Positions 10,713 to 16,822 of a stretch of 64,000 bases of DNA are shown here, piece by piece. The stretch spans positions 1-64,000 of the forward strand of contig CAKTGS010000001.1 in NCBI GenBank assembly GCA_934561485.1, read 5' to 3'. The notes below the pieces were generated by a model that was not told where the DNA came from, made no database searches, and saw only the letters and a list, made by a program, of their open reading frames with translations. The DNA is from an uncultured Faecalibacterium sp. (lineage in GTDB: Bacteria > Bacillota > Clostridia > Oscillospirales > Ruminococcaceae). Within the stretch, counting starts at the first letter, position 1. Every line of letters starts with the position of its first letter. A program made the translations under genes and the position numbers.

Positions 10713-10814
10713 GGCCTTTTCCGGAAAAATTACCATAATCTTTTCTTCAATATTTCTCCCTTATATACACACCCGCCAAATTTTTACAAGTTTTATGGTC
10801 AATCTTGCCAATGC

Positions 10815-10876
10815 AGCAAAAAAGCGGAGCCTCTGTGCGCCTTCCGGTTGGAAAAAACACACAAAAGCTCCGCTTT
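10815..10876 (-). terminator. Terminator after the 3D-domain gene
   Basis: Arms AAAGCGGAGC (10821-10830) and GCTCCGCTTT (10867-10876) pair across a 36-base loop. On the minus strand the hairpin ends in a run of T. Confidence 0.7.
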
Positions 10877-10906
10877 TCATTTTCTGTTTCAGAATTCGGT
10901 CAGCGC

Positions 10907-12052
10907 TCAGCCCACCACATAGACATTTACCTGAATGGCCCCGTTGAGCGCGCTCTCGGCGTAGGTCTCATAGAACAGATCCACCAGGATCTGGCCCTTC
11001 TGCACCGCAATGCCGGTGTCCGTAGCCACGGCATAGCCGTACACAAACTTGCCGTCCGTGGATGTGATGTACAGCTTGGTGCCGTAGGGGATCACGTCCG
11101 GGTCCACCGCCACAGTGCCGTAGCCCAGCCCCAGGCCGGAAGAGCCCTTGCCGGTTTTGGAATAGTAACCGGTGGCCTTGCCGGTAAGCACCTTGCTGTA
11201 GGAGGTGGGGGCATTGGTGGTGCCGTCCGGCCCGGTGAGGGGCGAGACCGGCGCACCTGCTCCGTAGGTCTTGATCACATGGTTGGTCGGCTCCACCGTG
11301 GTGGTGGAATCCACCACCACACTGTTTTCCAGCTCACCGTCCACATAGCGGTCACGGGTGGTCACCGTCTGCTGGCCTTCAGAACCGTGCTGCACCGTGG
11401 TGGTGCGGCCGGTGTTGCGGAAATACAGGCTGGTGTAAACATACTCTGTATCATACGGGATGGCCTGGGTCTCCACGCGATCCTGGTAATCCACGCGGTG
11501 CACCACGATCTTGGTGCCGGCGGTAACCAGGCGGTCCAGGGCAGGCTCGGTGTAGTCATCGCTCTCCAAAGTGATGCCTGCGCGCTGCAGGGCATCGGCC
11601 ACGGTGCCGTACACCATTTTGACCGGATATTCCTGGCCGTCTGCCGTAATGCTGACGGAGAACGCGCGCTCGATGTTCAGGGTGGCAAGGTTGCCGCTGA
11701 ACGCCGTGTAGTAAACGTGATCGCCCTCTTCGGACTGGATACCGGAAAGGCTCATCACCTGTGCGGGGTCGGTCTCGGAGGTGAGGATCACCTGCCGGGC
11801 ACCATTGGAGTCTGTGACGTAGGTCAGCCGCAGATTCGCAGCGGTCACACCAAGCGTAGCCACAAGGCACACGACCATGACACAAAACGCCAGCACACGG
11901 GAAGAGACTGCACCTTTGCAGTCAGACAATGCTTTCTTCAATTTTACGGAAGCGATACGAGACAACTCCTCTCTTCTCAAATTTGGCTGCGGCTGCAAAC
12001 GCCTGCCACGGCGCTTCAGCCGCCCGGACTGCAGGGCACGCCCCACAATCAA
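10907..12052 (-). CDS. G5/3D-domain cell-wall protein (YabE-like)
   Basis: The 381-residue product has a basic cytoplasmic start, one membrane helix near 52-72, then extracytoplasmic DUF348 repeats (about 75-185), a G5 domain (about 190-270) and a C-terminal 3D domain. The 3D domain shows VDPDVIPYGTKLYI, AVATDTG and VDLFYET, containing the conserved aspartates of this double-psi-barrel fold. Related proteins (YabE/YuiC type) are linked to peptidoglycan turnover and resuscitation. No separate hydrolase domain is present. The start is a TTG at 12052 behind a GGGGG ribosome site, right at the edge of a perfect 10-bp inverted repeat. Confidence 0.88.
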   Translation of the reverse strand: MIVGRALQSGRLKRRGRRLQPQPNLRREELSRIASVKLKKALSDCKGAVSSRVLAFCVMVVCLVATLGVTAANLRLTYVTDSNGARQVILTSETDPAQVMSLSGIQSEEGDHVYYTAFSGNLATLNIERAFSVSITADGQEYPVKMVYGTVADALQRAGITLESDDYTEPALDRLVTAGTKIVVHRVDYQDRVETQAIPYDTEYVYTSLYFRNTGRTTTVQHGSEGQQTVTTRDRYVDGELENSVVVDSTTTVEPTNHVIKTYGAGAPVSPLTGPDGTTNAPTSYSKVLTGKATGYYSKTGKGSSGLGLGYGTVAVDPDVIPYGTKLYITSTDGKFVYGYAVATDTGIAVQKGQILVDLFYETYAESALNGAIQVNVYVVG

Positions 12053-12228
12053 ATACGATGCCCCCTTTTTGTCCGAAAGCCGAGCATCGTATTACAGGTT
12101 GGAATCCGTTCTGGGGCGCCCGAAAATCACCCCGGCATAAGGCCCCATCTGCCCCTGCCGCGCCGCCTGTGGGACGGCTTTTCACTTCATCCAGATAAAT
12201 TTTAAACGCTGCAACGTCCGTTGCGCAG
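12053..12228 (-). ncRNA. Long structured 5' leader, candidate cis-regulatory RNA
   Basis: About 175 bases separate the promoter from the TTG start. The leader can form several short stems. The clearest is a perfect 10-bp pair, AATACGATGC (minus strand, 12084-12093) with GCATCGTATT (12052-12061), whose loop holds the ribosome site and whose 3' arm touches the start codon. I compared it by eye with c-di-AMP, c-di-GMP, cobalamin and TPP consensus features and found no match. Confidence 0.4.
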
Positions 12229-12233
12229 GTGCT

Positions 12234-12262
12234 ATCTTACCAAACAAAAACGGATTTGTCAA
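12234..12262 (-). promoter_or_regulatory. Promoter of the 3D-domain gene
   Basis: On the minus strand TTGACA (12257-12262) and TAAGAT (12234-12239) are 17 bp apart, a strong vegetative promoter. Confidence 0.8.
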
Positions 12263-12670
12263 ATCAGGCTGCGGCGCTTTGTTAGTTTTTTGACGTAGTT
12301 TTTTGTGCAATTTTCACAGTGTTTTCTCCAAACAATTGTTTTTTAGGTAGTTTCTTTCCGATTTTTCTGCTTTTTTATTGCTCGTTTTGTTCATGAATTT
12401 TTAACATTTATTTTGGGATCTCCGGGCCGGAAAGCGCCGCTTCCGCACCGCATCCTTTCTGCAGCAAGCGGCCCCTTTGCGTTGGTTTTGCCCGCCTTAC
12501 CGCCCCAAAAGCACCCCCGGCACCGCCCCGGAAAAGCCCGCCGAATTTCCCCCAAAAACACCCCTTGAGCAAAATGCCGAACGCCTGTTTTTGCGTGAAA
12601 AATTGTACGAACTGGAGAGCCGCCGCACCGGGCGGTACAATCAAACAAAAAACAGAAAGGAAGGTTTTTC
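12263..12670. other. Intergenic stretch without a recognisable gene
   Basis: The first 150 bp are AT-rich and the remainder GC-rich. I see no supported gene or strong plus-strand promoter for the phage-like cassette that follows; only a good ribosome site (AAAGGAAGG) just before 12671. Confidence 0.5.
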
Positions 12671-14185
12671 ATGCAGATCCAAATCATTCAAAAACAGTGC
12701 GGCGGCACCGAATTTCTGGCCCGGCCGCACCGGCTGCATCTGGGTGCACAAAACGCCCAGGGCGTGGACACCCTGCAGTTCACCCTGCCCGCCGCATGGG
12801 TCGGCTGCGCGGCTGCGCTCTACCTGCGCCGCAAGGACGGCACCCAGATGGCCCCTGCGCCCCTCAGCGCCGAAGGCACCGTGACGGTGGACCGCCGCCT
12901 GACCGGCTGCACCGGCGGGCAGTGGATGCTGGCCGCCACCGGCCCGGACGGCTACACCGCCTACACCCGCCCCGGCACCTACGATGCCTATGCCACCCTG
13001 CCCACAGACGGAGGCAGCGAGGACCTGCCGCCCACCCTGTACGAACAGTTTGTGGCCCGCGTGCTGGAAAGCGCCAGCAGTGCTTCCAGCGCCGCTCAGA
13101 AAGCCGCAGCCAGCGCTTCCGGGGCAGCAGACAGCGCAGCAGATGCTCGGGCAGCTGCCCTGCAGACCGGCACCGACCGCAGCACCGCCGCCGACTGTGC
13201 CGCCCGGGCGGAAGCTGCCGCCAGCCGGGCAGAGCTGCTCTCCCCTGCCGATGGCCGGGTGCTGAGCGTAAACGGCAAAGGCGGTACCGTAACCCTGACC
13301 GCCGCCGATGTGGGGGCGCTGCCCCAGCCCTTGTATCCGACATCCGGCAGCCTGCTGCGGATCATGAGCGTGGATCCCGACAACGGCGCACTGTCGCTGG
13401 ACACGGTTCCGGTTCCGGCAGCCCCGGATGCCACCCTGACCGCCCGGAACGCGCCTGCCGAAGCCAAGGCCACCGGCGATGCCCTGGCCGCCAAAGCAGA
13501 CGCCGAAACCGTAAACAACGCCCTGGCCGCCAAGGCAGATGACGAGGCCATCCGGAACGCCCTGAAAGAAGCTCTGGCCGAAAAGCTGGGCCTGCACGAC
13601 ACGGCAGAGGATTCCACCAAGTGGGCGGGCAGAGCACTGCGGCTGGAACACAACACCAGCGACACCTGGATTCCGGTGTTCTGTGAAGGCTTCGTGGATT
13701 ACGTGCTGAAAAGCGAGATCATTCCCGGCTATGCACCGGTGGCCGCCAAGCTGGGCCAGAGCGGCAACCCGGACATTCCCATGCAGTTCAACTGGAGCGG
13801 CCAGAACGGCCAGCCCACCTGGCTGTGGGGCGGCAATGACGGAACGAACATGTACGTATACAACCCCTCCAACTTCAGCGTAAACTACGCCAACAACGCA
13901 GGCAACGGCGTGAACTCTGCCGGGTATAACTACATCCGCTTTGCCTGCGGCGTGCAGATCTGCTGGACCTCGAGCCTGAACGCCACTTCCGACTGGACAT
14001 TTCCGGCCGCTTTTTCCAACACCAACTATGCGGTAACGGCGATTCCACAGACCTACGATGCCTACTGCTACGGCGGCAAAATCGCCACCAGTACCCGCTG
14101 CAGCACGACCAAGTGCAAAGTGGAAGGCAGATACATGAACAACGGCAATCTGATCATGGCCATTGCCATCGGGCGCTGGTACTAA
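12671..14185 (+). CDS. Phage tail-fibre / receptor-binding protein
   Basis: The 504-residue protein has an N-terminal domain of about 130 residues, an Ala/Ser-rich coiled stretch (about 135-200), a fibre motif GKGGTVTLTAADVGAL (about 203-218) found in many tail fibres, heptad-like Ala/Lys repeats (about 265-320), and a C-terminal globular tip ending AIAIGRWY. This is the architecture of trimeric tail fibres that bind the host surface. No other tail or head gene precedes it. Its last 62 codons and downstream DNA are nearly identical to 34222-34699. Confidence 0.75.
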   Translation: MQIQIIQKQCGGTEFLARPHRLHLGAQNAQGVDTLQFTLPAAWVGCAAALYLRRKDGTQMAPAPLSAEGTVTVDRRLTGCTGGQWMLAATGPDGYTAYTRPGTYDAYATLPTDGGSEDLPPTLYEQFVARVLESASSASSAAQKAAASASGAADSAADARAAALQTGTDRSTAADCAARAEAAASRAELLSPADGRVLSVNGKGGTVTLTAADVGALPQPLYPTSGSLLRIMSVDPDNGALSLDTVPVPAAPDATLTARNAPAEAKATGDALAAKADAETVNNALAAKADDEAIRNALKEALAEKLGLHDTAEDSTKWAGRALRLEHNTSDTWIPVFCEGFVDYVLKSEIIPGYAPVAAKLGQSGNPDIPMQFNWSGQNGQPTWLWGGNDGTNMYVYNPSNFSVNYANNAGNGVNSAGYNYIRFACGVQICWTSSLNATSDWTFPAAFSNTNYAVTAIPQTYDAYCYGGKIATSTRCSTTKCKVEGRYMNNGNLIMAIAIGRWY

Positions 14186-14475
14186 AGAAAGGAACCGCTT
14201 ATGGAAATTACGATTGGAACCGCAATCTCAAAACCCGTGCAGACCCAGGCCCAGTGCACTGCCTACGCCGCCATGGCCGAAGCGGTCAACGCCCACAACG
14301 CCGCCTGCACCGTGGGCGATGCGCTGTGGACCATTGAGGACGGCGAGGACTGCTACACCGTGGCCGAGGACGGCACCGTGCCGGAGCCGGAAACCCCGGC
14401 CCCCGCTGTCGAAGATGACCTGGCCGCTTTGATGGTGGACCATGAATACCGCATCACCCTGCTGGAGCTGGGGGT
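13998..14475 (+). repeat. Copy A of a near-identical duplicated phage segment
   Basis: This stretch covers the tail-fibre 3' end and the 95-residue gene. It matches 34222-34699 in the same orientation with a constant offset of 20,224 bp and only scattered substitutions. Similarity resumes at the XkdX gene after the toxin-antitoxin insert. Confidence 0.9.
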
Positions 14476-14488
14476 AGCAGAGGAATAA
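14201..14488 (+). CDS. Small phage tail-module protein, function unknown
   Basis: This 95-residue protein sits directly after the tail fibre with its own AAAGGAA site. It starts MEITIGTAISKPVQTQAQ, has an acidic, Pro-rich middle and ends in a short amphipathic helix. A near-identical paralogue lies at 34425-34718. The position between fibre and XkdX/lysin suggests a tail accessory protein. No enzymatic motif is visible. Confidence 0.7.
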   Translation: MEITIGTAISKPVQTQAQCTAYAAMAEAVNAHNAACTVGDALWTIEDGEDCYTVAEDGTVPEPETPAPAVEDDLAALMVDHEYRITLLELGVAEE

Positions 14489-14492
14489 AAAA

Positions 14493-14514
14493 CAGACGGC
14501 CCGAAGGCCGTCTG
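14493..14514 (-). terminator. Terminator of the toxin-antitoxin cassette
   Basis: CAGACGGCC (14493-14501) pairs with GGCCGTCTG (14506-14514) around CGAA. On the minus strand six T follow, fitting termination of the toxin transcript. It lies within 10 bp of both converging genes. Confidence 0.85.
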
Positions 14515-14522
14515 CCTGAATG

Positions 14523-14786
14523 CTATTTGTCCCGGTAATGGGAGCCGCACTGTACAATTTTGACCACATTGCCGTCAATACGGTACACGATGCGATTGGC
14601 ATCATCAATGCGGCGGCTCCAGTAATTGGATAGATCGCCGCTCAGCCGCTCCGGCTTTCCAATGCCCTCATAGCCGTTGCGGTCAATGTCCTTCAACAGC
14701 TGCAGAATCCGCTTGAGGATCTTCCGGTCCTGCCGCGTCCAATACTCGAAATCCTCCCATGCTTCCTCCGTCCACGCTTTAATCAT
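14523..14786 (-). CDS. Txe/YoeB-family mRNA interferase toxin
   Basis: This 87-residue toxin is predicted to cleave mRNA at the ribosomal A site. It keeps the family features: GIGKPERLSGDLSNYWSRRI, the RIVYRID strand, and a C-terminal SHY carrying the catalytic His-Tyr pair. It overlaps the upstream antitoxin gene by 8 bp, the usual coupling in type II systems. The cassette has its own promoter and terminator and points against the surrounding phage genes. Confidence 0.92.
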   Translation of the reverse strand: MIKAWTEEAWEDFEYWTRQDRKILKRILQLLKDIDRNGYEGIGKPERLSGDLSNYWSRRIDDANRIVYRIDGNVVKIVQCGSHYRDK

Positions 14787-15036
14787 CCAGATCTACCTCG
14801 TGGATGGTTCCGCCGGTGGCTTCCATCTCTGCAATGGACTTGCGCAGCCGCGCCAGATTCTGCTCGGAATAGAAAGGGTCCACCGAAAGCTCAAACGGCA
14901 GCCGCTGTTCGCGGGTCATCTTTTTGGCCAGCATTGTAACAGCCGTGGACATGGACATCCCCAGCTCATTGCAAACGTGGTCAAAATTCCGCTTGAGTTC
15001 ATCATCCATTCGGATGCTTACCGTAGTCTGAGACAT
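14779..15036 (-). CDS. RelB/DinJ-family antitoxin
   Basis: The 85-residue protein begins with a ribbon-helix-helix DNA-binding region (TTVSIRMDDELKRNFDHVC, then MSMSTAVTML), followed by an acidic tail likely to wrap the toxin. The ATG at 15036 is set by AAGGAG nine to ten bases upstream; an earlier GTG is too close to that site. Its neighbour is a YoeB-type toxin, whereas YoeB more often pairs with a YefM/Phd-type antitoxin. Autoregulation through the ACATTGT repeats in the promoter is likely. Confidence 0.9.
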   Translation of the reverse strand: MSQTTVSIRMDDELKRNFDHVCNELGMSMSTAVTMLAKKMTREQRLPFELSVDPFYSEQNLARLRKSIAEMEATGGTIHEVDLDD

Positions 15037-15059
15037 ACCAATCACACTCCTTCGCCCCT

Positions 15060-15088
15060 ATTATAATACATTGTATGAACATTGTCAA
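15060..15088 (-). promoter_or_regulatory. Consensus promoter and likely operator of the YoeB/DinJ pair
   Basis: On the minus strand TTGACA (15083-15088) and TATAAT (15060-15065) are 17 bp apart, a perfect consensus. Read on the plus strand, ACATTGT occurs twice here, with a third copy inside the start of the next gene, a possible operator for the ribbon-helix-helix antitoxin. Confidence 0.88.
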
Positions 15089-15110
15089 CAAAACGTGAGG
15101 TGAATCTTCT

Positions 15111-15278
15111 ATGAACAAAACATTGTATCGCACCTGCAAACGCCTGATCGAGCGCGGCCTGACGGCCGGCCTTGCCGACAAGCTGGACGTGCTCTTCGCC
15201 GCCGGACGCCTGACCGAGGACGAATACAAAGAGCTGACCGGGCTGCTGGCTCCGGCGCAGGAGGCAGCCCATGCGTGA
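15111..15278 (+). CDS. XkdX-family small phage protein
   Basis: The 55-residue product reads MNKTLYRTCKRLIERGL and then AAGRLTEDEYKELTG, matching the short XkdX proteins that sit between tail fibre and holin/lysin genes in Gram-positive phages. GTGAGGTG precedes the ATG. It overlaps the start of the lysozyme gene by 8 bp. The paralogue at 34734-34901 is nearly identical over the first 45 residues. XkdX function is not established. Confidence 0.8.
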   Translation: MNKTLYRTCKRLIERGLTAGLADKLDVLFAAGRLTEDEYKELTGLLAPAQEAAHA

Positions 15279-15912
15279 CCCCATTCTGGATGCTTCCCGC
15301 TGGCAGGGCAGCATCGACTGGGCCGCCGTGAAGGCCGGCGGCACCGTAGGCGGGGCCATGCTGCGGGTACAGGGCAGCCGGAACGGCCAGCCCCGCGCCG
15401 ACCCTGCCTTTGAGCGCAACTATGCCGCCTGTGCCAAATTGGGCATCCCGGTGGGCGTGTATTATTATAGTACCGCTGTTTCCAAAGCCGAAGCCGGGGC
15501 CGAACTGGCCGCCCTGCGCCGCGCGCTGGCGGGCAAAACCCTGCAGCTGCCGGTGGCGCTGGATCTGGAGGACGACCGTCTGCCCCGGCTGAGCAGACCC
15601 GCCCTGACCGACCTGGCCGCCTACGAGCTGGGGGTGATCCAGAGCTGGGGCGTGTACGCCATGCTGTACACCTACCTGAGCTTTGCCCAGAACCGCCTGC
15701 TCATGGGCAGCGCCGCCCTGAAACCCTATGACGTCTGGCTGGCCGCCTACCGCACCCGGAAGCCCGCCCCCGGCTGGCCTTTTGGCATGTGGCAGTACAC
15801 CAGCAAAGGCCGGGTGCCGGGCATCTCCGTGTCGGTGGACCTGAGCCGCGCCTACAAGGATTATCCCGCCATCATCGCCCGCGCCGGGCTGGGCCGCGTA
15901 AAGGAGGGCTGA
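15271..15912 (+). CDS. GH25 lysozyme (phage endolysin)
   Basis: The 213-residue enzyme is a GH25 muramidase that hydrolyses the glycan strand of peptidoglycan. It starts with the family signature ILDASRWQGSIDW (Asp near residue 7) and carries VALDLEDD, with the catalytic Asp/Glu, and later YDVWLAAY and GMWQYTS. It has no signal peptide and no wall-binding repeat, so export would depend on the holins downstream. The copy of this cassette in the 34-kb element has an M15 peptidase here instead, so the lytic enzyme has been swapped. Confidence 0.92.
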   Translation: MRDPILDASRWQGSIDWAAVKAGGTVGGAMLRVQGSRNGQPRADPAFERNYAACAKLGIPVGVYYYSTAVSKAEAGAELAALRRALAGKTLQLPVALDLEDDRLPRLSRPALTDLAAYELGVIQSWGVYAMLYTYLSFAQNRLLMGSAALKPYDVWLAAYRTRKPAPGWPFGMWQYTSKGRVPGISVSVDLSRAYKDYPAIIARAGLGRVKEG

Positions 15913-15915
15913 CCC

Positions 15916-16143
15916 GTGGAAAGCATTCTGTCCGCCGTCATTGCCGGGGCTGTGACCCTGATCGGCGTGCTGATCGCCAACAGCCGCAGCCAGGCGGTGA
16001 CCGACACCAAACTGGAGGAATTGACCCGCGAGGTACGCGAGCACAACAACTTTGCCCGCCGCGTACCCGTTTTAGAGGAACAGATGAAGGTGGCCAACCA
16101 CCGCATCGCAGACCTGGAAACCCAGGAGAAAGGAAGGACCTGA
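15916..16143 (+). CDS. XhlA-like phage membrane/coiled-coil protein
   Basis: The 75-residue protein uses a GTG start 4 bp after the lysozyme stop. One N-terminal membrane helix (SAVIAGAVTLIGVLIAN) is followed by a charged coiled coil (about 28-70). That layout and position fit XhlA-type proteins that act with a holin. Similarity is by architecture only. Confidence 0.6.
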   Translation: MESILSAVIAGAVTLIGVLIANSRSQAVTDTKLEELTREVREHNNFARRVPVLEEQMKVANHRIADLETQEKGRT

Positions 16144-16144
16144 T

Positions 16145-16396
16145 ATGAACACCACCCCCAAAATTTCCGCCGCCACCATTACCCGCACCGCCGTGCTGGC
16201 TCTGGCGCTGACCAACCAGCTGCTTTCGGCCTGCGGCAAGCCCCTGCTGCCCATTGAAAGCGCCGAGCTGGAACAGCTGATCAGCACCGGCCTGACCGTG
16301 TCCGCCGCCCTGGTGAGCTGGTGGAAAAACAACAGCTTTACCCCCGAGGCCCGCCAGGCAGACTGCTACCTGAACAGCCTGCGCAGCAAGCGCTGA
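16145..16396 (+). CDS. SPP1-type holin
   Basis: The 83-residue protein has two hydrophobic segments and the conserved end WWKNNSFTPEARQADCYL, typical of the SPP1 holin family that permeabilises the membrane and times lysin release. It overlaps no neighbour and ends the cassette, 20 bp before a strong terminator. A paralogue with the same WWKNNSFT motif lies at 36049-36321. Confidence 0.85.
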   Translation: MNTTPKISAATITRTAVLALALTNQLLSACGKPLLPIESAELEQLISTGLTVSAALVSWWKNNSFTPEARQADCYLNSLRSKR

Positions 16397-16416
16397 TGTC
16401 TTTTTAAGAAAGGTGT

Positions 16417-16450
16417 ATGCTCCCCGGAATCGACCGATTCCGGGGAGCAT
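16417..16450 (+). terminator. Terminator of the phage tail/lysis cassette
   Basis: A perfect 15-bp stem, arms 16417-16431 and 16436-16450, encloses GACC and is followed by TTGTTA. Confidence 0.8.
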
Positions 16451-16681
16451 TTGTTATAGGATAACAGCAGCGGACCCTGCACTTTTACGGGGTGCAGGAC
16501 CCCACTCTGTGCAGAAAGGAGAACAGACTGCCCACACAAACCGTATCACAAATGCAACACCAACGTTTCAGCACTGCAACAACAGTTTTAAAAGTGCAAC
16601 AAAGCGGTGTAATTTGTGCCCAAAGTGCGGGAAGTTATTTTATATCTCATGCCGAAAAATGCACGGCCTGCCTGCTTTTTC
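16451..16681. other. Intergenic stretch, no supported gene
   Basis: Short open frames occur but lack convincing ribosome sites or family features. One small hairpin (CCTGCA / TGCAGG near 16473-16500) is present. Confidence 0.45.
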
Positions 16682-16711
16682 TTGACAAACTCAGCCAAAA
16701 AATGGTATACA
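16682..16711 (+). promoter_or_regulatory. Promoter of the LPXTG adhesin gene
   Basis: TTGACA (16682-16687) and TATACA (16706-16711) are 18 bp apart. The untranslated leader of about 105 bases contains the direct repeat ATGTGATCT twice. Confidence 0.8.
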
Positions 16712-16822
16712 GTAGGTAGACGAATTTCAACAAGCAATTCAGCTTCTGCCATCCAAATTATCGGACATATCAATTTATGTGATCTTTAAAACTCTATGTG
16801 ATCTGAAAGGAGCCGAACGACC

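Noticed and set aside
12053-12228. c-di-AMP (ydaO) riboswitch upstream of the 3D-domain gene
   Set aside because: The genomic setting is right, but the conserved sequence blocks of that riboswitch are not present, so I report only a structured leader.
16492-16719. Short frame before the LPXTG promoter
   Set aside because: It runs through the LPXTG promoter and has no convincing family pattern.
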